Origin: Epiperipatus broadwayi
Taxonomy: Eukaryota; Onychophora; Udeonychophora; Euonychophora; Peripatidae
Direction of reading: 5' to 3'
Length of the DNA stretch: 64,000 nucleotides
Assembly (NCBI GenBank): GCA_028023455.1
Contig: JAQFVV010012396.1
Span: forward strand, 24,797,070-24,861,069
Shown here: piece by piece, positions 1 through 11,987 of the stretch
Layout of the letters: the number at the start of each line of letters is the position of its first letter
Position numbering within the stretch: the stretch's first letter is position 1
Notes under the pieces: model-generated
What the model saw: only the letters and a program-made list of their open reading frames with translations
Told to the model about the DNA's origin: nothing
Database searches by the model: none
Made by a program: the position numbers and the translations under genes

Positions 1-422
1 CATTTTTAATAATATTGATGTACCCTGAACTAAATGACTATGCAGATTCTCACTGAGTTTGAAACCTAAGAATAACAGAAATAAAAGATGGTAAGAATGA
101 GATGAGTATATGTATATTGCTTAACATGTATTCAAGTATTAACCCCTCATTTCCTAGGAATGAAGTTAATGAGTATGTGGGTATATAGGTGCAAATATCA
201 AAGACAAACCCTCTTATCCGTTGGGATGACCTAGCTAACTTATTATCATACCTAGTAAAATCTGTTCTGTTACAATGTATATTTAGTCACATCTATAGGT
301 AAGCAAACATAATGATTTAAAATATTATCTAGCTATCTTTCAGTGATAGATATAACAAAATGAAAAAAAAAAGGAAATGATGATCACAATGATTTAAATT
401 TATACATTCATATAGAAGAGAA
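1..422. other. AT-rich spacer, nothing recognised
   Basis: Low-complexity AT-rich DNA with no open reading frame of note, no clear repeat boundary and very few CpG dinucleotides. I see no gene or RNA here. Confidence 0.5.
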
Positions 423-518
423 GTTGTTATGTGTATCAGTTATATAAAATTGAGTGGATGATTGAAGTCTGCTAAATTCCCTCTGATTACATGTAAAGTT
501 TAAGTATATACATTGTAT
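423..518 (+). repeat. Partial copy of dispersed repeat family (SINE-like part)
   Basis: The stretch with tgtgtatcagttatataaa and gagtggatgattgaag is repeated closely at 880-985, and more distantly at 18,160-18,240 and 51,600-51,680. The better copies contain gagttcaaatcc, which resembles a pol III B box, so this part of the repeat may derive from a tRNA-related SINE. This copy has lost that motif. Confidence 0.5.
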
Positions 519-582
519 TGAAATATATATTCTACCTATGTTCTGGTCATCTCTTGTGTATTTAAATTGAGATATTAAAGTC

Positions 583-1010
583 CTACATATGAGGGATTAA
601 ATTGACTTAAAAGTCAACATGAGTATGACAACAATATTGCATTAATAAGGACATTGAACATTCCAGCATCAGATTTTCAATGGTATGGATGGCTAAAGAG
701 TTGGAGAGTGGAGAAGATTAAAGCCTGTCCATTAAAGTTTTAATATTTGCTATCTTAATGTAAACTGAGCTCTGATTGCATATATGTGCATGAGATGATG
801 ATCAGGATCAACTAATTATTGCTCGTTCAGCATAAAATTCGAATATTAAAGATCATTTACCTTTTTCAAATGTATGTGGTCATGTGTACTGATTATATAA
901 AATTGAGTGGATGACTGAAGAAAGCTTGAAAGCCTGTGTTCAAATATTCTCTAATTACATCTAAAGCTTAAATATATATGTATATTATACTTGTATTCAA
1001 ACATTACCTT
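583..1010 (+). repeat. Dispersed ~430-bp repeat, plus-strand copy
   Basis: This block aligns by eye over its whole length with an inverted copy at about 17,720-18,125. Shared landmarks in order are gtcaacatgagtatgacaac, a cagatttt...atggatggct segment, aagcctg, tttgctatctt, a gagc-tctgattgcatata segment, and the SINE-like end gtggtcatgtgta followed by gagtggatgactgaag. A third copy (51,335-51,760) has the second half. The order is constant in all copies, so this is one composite repeat rather than chance neighbours. No coding capacity is seen. Confidence 0.7.
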
Positions 1011-1689
1011 TTACTGCTCTCTGTATAATGTACTATTTTTTAAATATATATCTCGAAGGCTAAACTGTTTATCATCTCTCTAAAGATGAGCTAAAGGAGA
1101 ATGACATGATGAGAGCGCAAATTTGTTATTGATACTAATGTCATCAGAATAGCATTTATATCCATTACAAACTTTTCTTCTATAACACAACTTTGTTTTA
1201 TAACTATTTTTTTACCATACTTATCTTTGTTTATATACAATAGCATTTAAATACAATACCCATATATTAAAAACTATTATCTAGATAAAGAAAAAAGTAC
1301 TATACTTTTGAGAATATTAATACGAATACAAATAAGCATTCCTAAATGGACGGAATATAGATAATTAAAAAAAAAACGTCATCGGTGTATGTAAAAAAGT
1401 AACTAAAGAAGCAAAAATATTAACATTAAAAAATAAAATAAATATTTTTCTATTTAACTCCCGCATTTTATTTGATGTATGTCGACAAAAATATATATAA
1501 AATATTTATGAACTCAAGATAACAAATATTGATAACTATTTTTGAGTAGAGATAAACAACTAATGGACTATGGATAGAAAAAAAAATATAGAAGAGAAAA
1601 TGTATTTAGAGGGTTTTTTTTCAGGAGTACAATTTTTCTCTCCCTCTACTTCATGAAATCACAGATTTACGTTCCTACTCAATACAAAT
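1011..1689. other. AT-rich spacer
   Basis: AT-rich sequence with several A runs. I see no gene, tRNA or dated repeat boundary here. Confidence 0.45.
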
Positions 1690-1800
1690 AAAAAAATTAA
1701 AACAGGCAAAACTCACTATACGTATTGCCACACACAGCAAGCTAGAGTAATCAATGGATGCCAGAAGGCTTGTGCATAAAATCCCCATCTAGTGCCTATG
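1690..1800 (+). repeat. Inverted repeat, left copy (partner at 3,800-3,925)
   Basis: The segment containing atcaatggatgccagaaggc and ccccatctagtgcctat is present in inverted orientation at about 3,800-3,925, at roughly 80 percent identity by eye. The two arms enclose about 2 kb that includes a separate hAT insertion. They may be the ends of one larger element, or two independent copies of one short repeat. No transposase reading frame is seen between them. Confidence 0.6.
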
Positions 1801-2524
1801 TGATGTTTATTGGTTTAAAATAAAAAAGTTATAATTTTTAACCATTACATAAAAATATTAAAATATAATTAAATAATAGTTTAAATAAAACACATCATTT
1901 TAATGTAATAAAGTTAATATAAATTATTCCTTAAATCTTGCTTAGAAAATATATTTAAAATGATCTCACATAGAAAGTTTCAATATTTTAGTATACTTAT
2001 AGATACATATAGTTTGCATCAATGTGTATACACACATTAGAAAATGCTTTCATGGGACTAATTCTTGGTTAATATTATATAGCTTTCTAGTGGGTGACTT
2101 TATTTGTTTCTTGTTTTTTGCAGATATTTTCTTAACACAGAGATCTTGAAGTGACTGATATTTTTCAGTAATCAGAATCATATACAATATACATAATTTT
2201 ATGCAGTTTACATAGTGATTCTATAAGTAATTTCCATTTAAACTGATTGTAACAGTAAAAGAATAATCAGATTTTTTGAAGAAGACAACTTATTTGCAGA
2301 TTGAAGCCTCTTTGGTCATAATGATGCTTTTAAATAAATTAAACATGCAGTGTCTATTACTTTATATTGAATATACATCACGATGTTAGTAGATTAATAG
2401 CTTCAACTTTAATATGGACTAACTAGTTTTTCAATGTTAACCATAATTCTTGCTGAACTACAGACAGGCACTTTTGTTACTGCTTATTTAATTCACAGTC
2501 TTAGCTAATGTATATGCTGTAGAC

Positions 2525-3059
2525 CAGTAGTCTTCAACCTTTTCACACCTACATACCAGTAAAAATAAGGATGTTTCCACGGACCAGCAAAAATAAGACT
2601 AAGATTTCACAGACTGGCAGAAGTCTATAGTTAAATTTTCTTAAAGATAAGCATAATTGTTATAACTGATCAAAACAACAATGTTAAATATATAAGATAA
2701 AGTTTATATATATATATATATATGGAGTTTATATAATAAAAAACTTTTTTTTAAATTTTTTTAGAAAAGTAATAAAAAATTTAATTCTGCCCCCCCCCCC
2801 CCCATAAACATCTGTGATAACTAGAAAAACAAATTAATTTATGAATGATTGATTAGATTTTGTTTTCGTTCTGTTTTCTTTTTTTTTTAATTGGGTAAAA
2901 ATGAGATGAAAAAATAAATAAAAATTGGCTATATTAATTAAAAGTTTAAACTCTTATTATTTATTATTACAAACTTTTTACTGCCAGTCTAGCATGCGGA
3001 CCTGCAGAAAAGTTCCATGGCCCAGCACCGGGCCACAGACCAAGGGTTGAAGAACACTG
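2525..3059. mobile_element. Non-autonomous hAT-type DNA transposon (MITE-like), 535 bp
   Basis: Both termini read inward as CAGT followed by a TCTTCAACC block (left cagtagtcttcaacc; right end reverse-complemented cagtgttcttcaaccc), the usual hAT style. The element is bracketed by a perfect 8-bp direct repeat, ctgtagac, at 2,517-2,524 and 3,060-3,067, which is the hAT target-site length. Subterminal copies of 'ggaccagc' and 'gcccagcaccgggcc' type words lie near each end. The interior holds a TA run and a run of 14 C (2,790-2,803) but no transposase frame, so it would need a transposase supplied in trans. Confidence 0.9.
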
Positions 3060-3799
3060 CTGTAGACGACTACATTTTACTTGAATACAAACTTCCTTTT
3101 TTATTTCAATCTCATCTTTATTTTCACTGTTAATGCAATCAAGTCAAAATTGAAAAATTGTTTGTATATCTTATTGTATTTATAATTATTATTTCATCAA
3201 TTAACTGAGAATATATCATTTCATAAATAAGTCTTTATTTCTGATAATGGGCTGTTTATACATTAGTTAACTTTGTACAAGCTAATTATTACATATCTTT
3301 TACTTAATATTGTTTTTTTACATTATTCAAAGAAATTAATTTGCTTGTTACAAACATTTTTATATCAATTTATGACATACTAATCATAAATTTTAATTGT
3401 TTCAAATAAAACCCTTTACAGTATGTGACTGAAGATTTTATAATACTGTAGCATGTTTCCCTTTGTACAATATTTTAAACATTATAAATAATTTATGGTA
3501 ATGTGTTTGAGATAATTCTAAATATTATGTCATTTACTACAAGGTATTTTCATGTTTTGTTAGTATCATATAAAATACATATTTTAAAATTTTCTCCCAA
3601 TTTATTAAATTATTGCTCTTTTATTTTTACTTAAAAAAACTAAAACAGTTTATTAAATTATACTATTAACTCTGTATTGCACATCATTAAATAACTTTTT
3701 TTTTTTCAGTTTATGGAAAAAAACAAAAATGAAGTGAGATACTAGGTCAACAGTGTTAAACCACTAAACATCACATGATAAGCTAGAAACTAGTCTGGG

Positions 3800-3925
3800 G
3801 ATATTGCATGAGTAGGCACTAGATAGGGATTTTATGTACAAGCCTTCTGGCATCCATTGATTACACTGGCTTGCACTGAGTGGCACTACTGTATGAAGGG
3901 TTTTTCCTGTTTTAATGAACAGTTT
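3800..3925 (-). repeat. Inverted repeat, right copy (partner at 1,690-1,800)
   Basis: Reverse complement of the 1,690-1,800 block. Just before it, the words 'ctagaaactagtctgggga' and 'agatagggattttatgta' also resemble the repeat at 8,600-8,660 and 9,010-9,065 ('cttgaaacaagtctgggga', 'agatagagattttaagt'). The three places therefore seem to share one old repeat family. Confidence 0.6.
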
Positions 3926-5427
3926 TAACTATGATGATGATGGTGTATGAGGATGAAGAGTATAAATAAAATACAGACATTAATGTAGCATTGTCAAACA
4001 AAGAATACATTTTACTGCATTCAAACAACATTTTTTCTAATAATATGTTAAATTTATTCACAAAGTCTGAGTTCAAATTTAGCCCAAAACAATAATAATT
4101 AAAATTATATCTAAAGTATATACAAGCATTTTTATTATATATATGTTATGTGTGCTGGCACACAGCAATAGAGAATCTGAACACAGTAAAAATACAATAG
4201 CTTTGTGCTTTTGAGAGCTAATTGTGACATTATATTCATAACAGAATATGAGAACACAGTAAGCCCTTGAAAATGAGAACACAATACATCCTCAAAACCA
4301 CTAATCCATCATATTGTTACTCTGCTCAGCTTCTTTGTTACTGTGTCCCAGTACACTTAATACATGTTACAATTAGTTCACAAAAAGTCTACACATTTTT
4401 CATTATATAGGTAAATAAGTATTTCATATATTCAATCTACTATGTATTTTTAAGAGTACCTTATCAAAGTATGTGCATGTTCTACAGACATGATTAAAAA
4501 TTTATTTGGGTGCCTAAACAAAATTGGATATTTTGTAAATAATATATCACCCATTCTTCATTCATCATCCACAACAAAGTAATGTCTCAGGAGTATAATC
4601 TGTGAAATAAATTAATTTAATTTCTTATATATAATCAAAGTTATCTTATTATCATAATAAATAAATAAAAATTCAAAATTAGATTTTAATAAGTAAAAGA
4701 AATATATTTATTTATAAAGTCAAGATGAAAGATTAGGTATAATAAATAATAATTATATGATAAAACACTGATTTATTTATTTTTTTACTTTTAAATTAAT
4801 TAAATCATTACATTAGAGATTTCCTGGTTTATGATTAGGTGTAATTTGTTTAATGCTAATATTAATATTTTGCTTTTGAAAACTTAAAAAAAAAAGTGCA
4901 TCAGCAAAACACAATGTATAAACGTAACATAATTATGTGATGAATAAATTCAGTGAAATCAGATTGTTTTACATAAGTACTGTATTGTTTTTTTGGGAGG
5001 AAAATGTATAAACTATCTTTAATTTTACCCATATAAGAAATTAGCAAGTATTTTCAAGAAGTTCTAATAGGGTTAACTAGTGATAGCTTTATAAAATAAG
5101 ATAAATATTTCTGTAAAAGTAAAATAAATAATTTCACAAATAAGCATGTAAGTTTCAAGGTATTTGGGAATAATGGCAGCATATCTAGCTCAAACCTATT
5201 CTTTTTTTTGGCTTAAAATTCTAAATACAATATTTAATAATCAATATCTAGCTTCAGCAATAACTATCCAGAAGGAACTTCTATCTTATCTACTGCTAGA
5301 TTTTTTCTTTGTAAAGTCCAGTTAAGAAAAAAACAGTAATTATATGACTGAATATTATTTTCAGTTAATATATACATCAATATTTAAATTATATAAAGCC
5401 CTATGAACTAAAAGAATATGCTATCCT

Positions 5428-5430
<3 letters not shown>
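3926..5430. other. AT-rich spacer, no gene seen
   Basis: About 1.5 kb of AT-rich, CpG-poor sequence. The reading frames in it are short and have no domain-like composition. I recognise no repeat family. Confidence 0.5.
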
Positions 5431-5485
<55 letters not shown>

Positions 5486-5511
5486 TGTATATATAAATAA
5501 TCAAATATTTA

Positions 5512-5545
<34 letters not shown>
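5431..5545. repeat. Two (TA)n microsatellites
   Basis: Uninterrupted TA runs at about 5,431-5,482 and 5,518-5,545, separated by 35 bases that themselves include 'aaataatcaaatatttaaat'. Runs like this fold back on themselves and are prone to length error in assemblies. Confidence 0.95.
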
Positions 5546-5549
<4 letters not shown>

Positions 5550-7090
5550 TAAAATTTGAAAGAAACAATAATAATAGGTTAAAATATATTACTGACTTCT
5601 TCAGTTGCATTTTCACAAAAAAAATCACCATCATCAGCAGGTGATTGCTATGGACTTAGAATTATGACTGATTGCATACTTGCAAGATCAGGCTTTAAAA
5701 TACATTAAAATATGTGGTGCATGGTGTTAGGTTATAAAAACAGAGGTGGGGTATACCTGGCTTGGCAAGGCCATACCAAGAAATTTTACTGGATCAGAGA
5801 ATCATAAGAAGCAGAAAAAAAATCATCTGTCCATAACAACCAGTAATAAACTTATCATTATCAAGCAGGAATTTCATCTGCATTGATAATAATATTACAA
5901 ACAATAGCACAGATTCTCCAAATATGAATTTGCCTTGGCATGACCATATCTAAAGAATACATGGCAAATCCATTTCTACAATGTAGAAATGAATATCTGC
6001 TCAAAGAACAAAAATATGAATTAAATAAAATATGTAAATCCAGCAACACAATTTAATTAAGGCAAATGTGCAATAGATAATTCTAAATTTTGAAAGCCTG
6101 GAAATTTAAAGAAAACAAAACAAGCATGAGCCACCACATTATAAGTTTGAAGAAGTGGTTATATATTAATTTACTTGCCTAAATTAAGACCTAAACAGTT
6201 TATCTAGTATAAATATTCATAAACAAAAAAAATCAATAATCCTTGCTTAATTAAAGGTCCATTCTAGACATTGTACTCACACATATTAAGAAATACTTTA
6301 TACTATAGCTCAAGAGATCTAAAATTGAGATGTAATTCTAATGAAACATTTATGAGGTTAATATAAATTATATGAGTACAGTATATATATATTTATCCCA
6401 TTGAAAAAAAATATATATTAACCTTATTTTAAACATTGTTTTTAAAAGCAATTAAATTTAATTTTCTTATTTGTTGATAATAAAAAAAACCTGGTTTTAT
6501 AATCTCGATAATTTCAAAAGTAAAGTTTCAATTGAAATACAAAAGTAAAATCTTCAAGGCAGATGAGAAAAGGGGAAATTAAAACATCTCTCTGCTTTAA
6601 TTAATTAATCTTTTTTTAAGGGAAGAGGGGGAAGAAAGATGATTCTCAGAATTTTAAGAAATGAAAACGTGTTTATAAAATAGCCCTCCACCACCTGATC
6701 CTCGAATAAATCTAGCACATATTTAAGACGAGAGTGACCACATCTAACAATATATTTGATCATCCTTAAAACATACAGAATAGTTTAATATATATGTTCA
6801 ATATTAAAAAAAAAAAAAAACAATATTAAGGAAAACGACACAAAAATAAATAAATAGTACTTGTAAAATGCAAACATCAAATATAAATGAGTTGTTTTAC
6901 TAGTATAGAGGGATGCAGATATCTCATTATTTCTGTGATTACCTTCATAAAGATTTTTTAAAAAAACACAGCAAGATATAAAGAGCAGCATGTAGGTATG
7001 ATGACAAGTAGATTTCATAATACAATTAACACTCATTTGATCCTGGATGGACTTAATTTAGGAGTAGCCTAAGACTAAAGGCATAATCAA
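5546..7090. other. Intergenic sequence of slightly higher complexity, no gene recognised
   Basis: Between about 5,590 and 6,060 the sequence is less monotonous, with a local palindrome ('cttggcaaggccataccaag' near 5,761). The frames are short and unconvincing. The remainder is AT-rich spacer with poly-A tracts. Confidence 0.4.
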
Positions 7091-7094
7091 ATAG

Positions 7095-7284
7095 GTAGCT
7101 TATTTCGTTAATGAAGGCACAGTAGGTCAGCATGCTGATTTCATTTATGATGGCAAGAAAATCACCGCAGATACACTGGTCAACATACTTCAGATGGTCA
7201 GAAACTCACCAACTCCATTGGGATTCCAAACAGATGCTTAGCTGGCATGGTGAAGGGGAAGCATATACAAGGTTATACCCACAG
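7095..7284 (+). pseudogene. Exon-like coding relic of unknown identity
   Basis: One frame is open from 7,095 to a TAG at 7,239-7,241 and reads like real protein: ADFIYDGKKITADTLVNILQ, then a short continuation ending in GFQTDA. Codon choice and complexity contrast with the surrounding AT-rich DNA. A good splice-donor-like site (cacag|gttagt) follows at 7,284/7,285, and an acceptor-like cag or tag lies near 7,121-7,124. The TAG inside the putative exon, and the lack of further exons, point to a broken gene fragment or a transposon exon relic. I do not recognise the family. Chance reading is possible because the stretch is only about 48 codons. Confidence 0.35.
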
Positions 7285-7344
7285 GTTAGTATTATACACA
7301 GCTTTAAGCAGCCAAATAATAATTGAACTTTTTAGAACTTTCTG

Positions 7345-7460
7345 GATAGACGTCTTGACAAATTTTCTCAAAAGACCAGCTTGAAAATTTTTTCATAAAC
7401 ACAAACTTGAAGAATTTTTCTCCAAATAAAAACCTGGTTGAAAAAATGTTCATCAAAGAT
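7345..7460. repeat. Degenerate short-period repeat
   Basis: Three imperfect units of about 35 bases share the pattern 'cttgaa.aatttttc' with 'ataaacacaa' or 'aaataaaaac' between. It looks like an old minisatellite; no function is visible. Confidence 0.4.
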
Positions 7461-8045
7461 TGACTCTGTTATTACATTTTCTTAGGTATTTATACAATTT
7501 TTTAACAAAAGGCATCTATCAGATTAGTTTTAATTAAAAAAAAACATTTTTTCTGATAATCATGTACTGTTTAAAATGAGGAAAATTTTTCAAATTCTGA
7601 ATATGTTTTGTTTATTTGCATTTTCCCTACAGTAATCAATCATCAATTAATACCTTTTTATCACAAGACCAAACATTGTAAACATACTTGTAAATATATA
7701 ATACAAAGCAATTGTCTTATTTGTAAAATTAATTAGATAAGCTTCCAATAACAATTATAAAGGTATCTATGCCCTATAATTAATCGTCCACTTGCAAATT
7801 TATTAAAATACACTGTTCAGGAATTTTAATTAGCTGATTTTTTAAAAATTAACTGTTTATCAGAATTTTCTAGAATTTGTTATACATTTAATTATTTATC
7901 TAATTTCAGTTGCCATTTTGATTCTTTTTACACACACATACATGTGCCTTTAGTAAATTTATTAAAATACATTTTTATTTTTCCTATAACAGAGTTTTAA
8001 AAATATTTAGATATCAATTGGCATAAAACATATATACATAAGGGG

Positions 8046-8059
8046 ATATATATATAGCT

Positions 8060-8131
<72 letters not shown>
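8046..8131. repeat. (TA)n microsatellite, interrupted
   Basis: Alternating TA tracts interrupted at 'agctt' and 'tttataaca'. Confidence 0.9.
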
Positions 8132-8134
<3 letters not shown>

Positions 8135-8204
8135 AAAGAAAGTTTTAAAAATATTTTTTAACAATATGATAAATATATATTTAAAAAATCATCTTACATC
8201 ATGT

Positions 8205-9125
8205 GCTTTAAATAAGCTTGTGTTACAAATATAATATAATGAGCAAGTTAATAGCTCTAAACAAGTTTTTCCGATAAATGCTGCTAGAGAAAACATTTAA
8301 AATTTCTATCTAGAATTATTCCTATTCCCTAACACAGTTTTGAACTGATGACTCACCTCAGTGAGGCATTAGGATATTCAGACACTAGATCTAAAATACC
8401 AATTCAAGCACTGCATTTGTCTAATATTTAACTATTAAGTAGAAAATTTGAAAATTTCAGACATATATACATCTTCAAATTCAGCTATTTAACTTAAATA
8501 GCTATATGGGTCTAAATAATTTTCAGCTACACCATATATTAATAGCCTTACCAATATAACATTGCCTAAGCCTTAAAAGGCAAATGCACTGATGAGAGGC
8601 ATTAGCTTGAAACAAGTCTGGGGATAGGAGTAATTTTAGATAGAGATTTTAAGTGCTTTCCTTTGTAGCATTTATTAGAAAAACTTGTTCAGAGCTATGA
8701 ACACGCTCATTGTATGATATTTGTAATACAAGCTTATTAAGTTAAGTCATGTAATGTATGACTTAATTTTGTACTATTATAGTTTGCATTTTAAGGCTTT
8801 GGTGATATTATATTACTAAGGATATTAATAAATGGTATAGCTGAAAATTATTCAGACCCATATAGCTCTTTAAGTTAAATAGCTAGTTTGAAGATATATA
8901 GATATCTGAAAATTTCAGATTTTCTATTTGTTAAGTATTAGATAAATGCAATACTTGAGGTGGTATTTTAGGTCTAGGGTCTGAATATCCTAGTCCTTTA
9001 CTGACAAGAGCCATTAGCTTGAAACCAGTTTGGGAATAGGGATAATTCTAGATAGAGGTTTTAAATTCTTACCCTTGGGGAATTTATCAGAAAAGCTTAT
9101 TCAGAGCTATTAGCATGCTCATTAT
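8205..9125. repeat. Large imperfect palindrome of a dispersed repeat
   Basis: The left arm (about 8,205-8,580) and right arm (about 8,770-9,125) are inverted copies. Matching landmarks include gctatatgggtctaaataat with attattcagacccatatagc, aatattcagac- with gtctgaatatcc, and 'tagctctaaacaag' with 'cttattcagagcta'. The centre (about 8,585-8,770) carries an extra partial copy with 'gaaacaagtctggggatagg'. This is a fold-back arrangement of one repeat family in three pieces. It has no coding capacity. Confidence 0.7.
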
Positions 9126-9403
9126 ATGATTAATGTATATATATATCCCAATGAAGTGTGGGTGTTTAATTTTTCTTTCAAATGTGTTTTTATTTATAAG
9201 AAAAAACTTGCACTTCTAAAATCTACTATAATAAAAACAGTTATATATTTTTATTTATTTATTGAAATGAACTGTTATAAATATTTGTATAAATCAAGTT
9301 TTGAATCATATGTATATACATTACAATTACTAACATATTATATAAAAATATCATAGATATAAAAGCAAAACATTTGAATTCTGATATTTTTGATAAGTTA
9401 GGT

Positions 9404-9769
9404 CATGGGTCCCCAATCCTATACCCGTGGGCACCATGGCGTCCGCAGACCATTTTATGTGTGCCCGCCGCTATCCGAACATGATAAAAAATATATATCT
9501 GATACAAAAAAATTTAATTTTTAAATTTTTTTATAAATTATTGTATTATATTGTAGTCAAATTGTAGGGCATACTATACTTTTACAGCATAAAAATATAA
9601 ATGCTAATTATATATTAAAATTTTATTTTTGAAATAAATATTTTTTGTACATTATGTGTATTATTAACAATATCCAACTATAAATTTACATTGAAAAAAT
9701 AAATGGTGCCCGCCACCTGGCCAGTATTATAAAATGTGCTCTTAAGTGCAAAAAGGTTGAGGATCCCTG
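9404..9769. mobile_element. Non-autonomous hAT-type element, 366 bp
   Basis: Perfect 8-bp target duplication agttaggt at 9,396-9,403 and 9,770-9,777. The ends are imperfect inverted repeats: left catgggtccccaatcct, right (reverse complement) cagggatcctcaacctt. 'gtgggcacc' and 'ggtgcccgcc' words lie just inside. The middle is AT-rich without a transposase frame. It belongs to a different subfamily from the 2,525-3,059 element, since the subterminal sequences differ. Confidence 0.88.
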
Positions 9770-9777
9770 AGTTAGGT

Positions 9778-10840
9778 AATAGATATTTCTCAAAATTAAT
9801 AATAGAAATGTGTTTTTTTTTTTCAAAATGTATAATATAAAAAAAAGTTTCTTTCTATTGAAATATTTAAAAAAAAAAAATGTAAATAATTATTATATAA
9901 CTTACTTCTCACAATGAGTTTTAAAAATGCTCATAAAAAATGATAATAACTATATATGCATGTATTCTCTTCCAATGTATAGAAGGCAGGTCAAAAAGAG
10001 TCCAGGGAAAATCTAATATCCCATTAGTTAAGATTGCCACCTACATCAAATGTCACAACAAAAGTCTGAATACTATACACATTTGCTGAAATAAAAAAAA
10101 GGCAAATTTGCACTAAATATCGCTAAATAATGTCAATACAAATATCAAAATTTAAGGATGCAATATGAACAAAATGTGTTTGGTTGCATAACAATGCAAA
10201 GGTCTGAGAAAAACTCTGAAAAAGTTAAACATTCAAAATTTGATGGAAATGAACTTTATCATTTGACATTTCAAAATTAATGAATTTTAATATTTGCTTA
10301 GACAAAATATGAATATTAAAACTCATGAATTTTAGAATATAAAATTAACTTTAGACTGTGTTACAGTTGTAAAAGATTCCAAAAGTGACTGAAAGTGCTT
10401 ATGTATGTTAATAACTGTTGTTGTGAGTACATACTACCATTAATATTTTATTATTACAATTGCTAATCTATAACAGATATTTTATTATATTAATGCCTCC
10501 CCACACACAACGTTTGTGTAGCTTGCCTATCATTTATACAAATCTATAATTTCATAAAGAAGATGGAAAGAAAAGTTGTATTCTTGCAAATCGTTAATTT
10601 CATTTTTTTTTGTCTAAAGATAAATTGGGAAATGGTATTTCTAATCAACCATTATACAATTTATTAACATATTATAGTATGTGTCCTGTAATTTAATAAG
10701 ATCATATCTATTATAACCATTTTAATCTAATAAGGACAACTAACTATCAAGATCAGTAAAGATAATAATTATCATTTACTCTTTACCAATAATTTTTTTT
10801 TTTGCCATAACAGATAATTTTATATAAATAATATTTATTT
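9778..10840. other. AT-rich spacer, no gene seen
   Basis: Mostly AT-rich sequence with homopolymer tracts; no credible frame, tRNA or bounded repeat found. Confidence 0.45.
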
Positions 10841-11987
10841 CTACAAACGCAGACGGTATTCAAATCAAACTGAGAGAGTGCAAACCTCTCAGGCATTTAG
10901 CCAATCAGATCGCAAATACTGGGACAAAGAATTTAACAAGAAAAGAGCAGTTTCACTCTCTTTTTTACTTGTCTGTCTATATATCCATGCCAGTCCAAAG
11001 TACTTAGATCTGCAAGCGTAAATTTTAAATATCTTCACACTTAACTCACTGAGTTCTAATTTTAAACATACAGTGTGAAATCTTTTGATTTACTACACTG
11101 TAGTTTTTAGATGTTATAACTTGTAGCAATATATGTAAATAATATTTATTTCCACAAACGCAGACGATATTGAAATCAAACTGAGAGAGTGCAAACCTCT
11201 CAAGTGTTTAGCCAATCAGATCGCAAGTACTTAGGACTGGCTTAGATATATAGACAGACAAGTAAAGAAGAGAGTGGAACCACTTTTTTCTTGTTAAATT
11301 CTTTGTCCCAGTATTTGCAATCTGATTGGCTAAATGCTTGAGAGATTTGCACTCTCTCAGTTTGATTTCAATACCGTCTGCGTTTGTAGAAATAAATATT
11401 ATTTACATATTGCTGCAAGTTATAACATCTAAAAACTACAGCATAGTAAATCAAAAGATTTCACACTGTATGTTTATAATTAGAACTCAGTGAGTTAAGT
11501 GTGAAGATATTTAAGATTCACACTTGCAGATCTAAGTACTTTGACTGGCTTGGATATATAGACAGACAAGTAAAGAAGCAAGTGGAACCGCTCTTTTCTT
11601 GTTAAATTCTTTGTCCCAGTATTTGCAATCTGATTGTCTAAATGCTTGAGAGGTTTGCACTCTCTCAGTTTGATTTCAATACCATCTGCATTTGTAGAAA
11701 TAAATATTATTTACATATATTGCTGCAAGTTATAACATCTAAAAACTACAGCATAGTAATGCGAAAGATTTCATGCTGTATGTTTATAATTAGAACTCAG
11801 TGAGTTAAGTGTGAAGATATTTAAGATTCATGCTTGCAGATCTAAGTTTTTTGGACTGGCTTGGATATATAGACAGACAAGTAAAGAAGAGAGTGGAATC
11901 ACTCTTTTCTTGTTAAATGTTTTGTCCCAATATTTGTGATCTGATTGGCTAAATGCTTGAGAGCTTTGCACTCTCTCAGTTTGATAA
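10841..11987. repeat. Fold-back/tandem array of a CCAAT-containing repeat
   Basis: A ~300-bp unit occurs at about 10,841-11,130 and (partly) 11,131-11,232 in one orientation. It then occurs inverted at about 11,233-11,520, 11,540-11,840 and 11,855-11,985. Every unit keeps 'aaactgagagagtgcaaa', 'tagccaatcagat', 'actgggacaaagaatt' and a 'gacagacaagtaaaga' segment next to 'gatatatag'. The units differ by scattered substitutions, so the array is not recent. A related single fold-back copy is at 34,264-34,485. No protein is encoded. Confidence 0.85.

Noticed and set aside
10841-11987. CRISPR array
   Set aside because: Units are about 300 bp, partly inverted and diverged, in a eukaryotic transposon-rich context; no short repeats with regular spacers.
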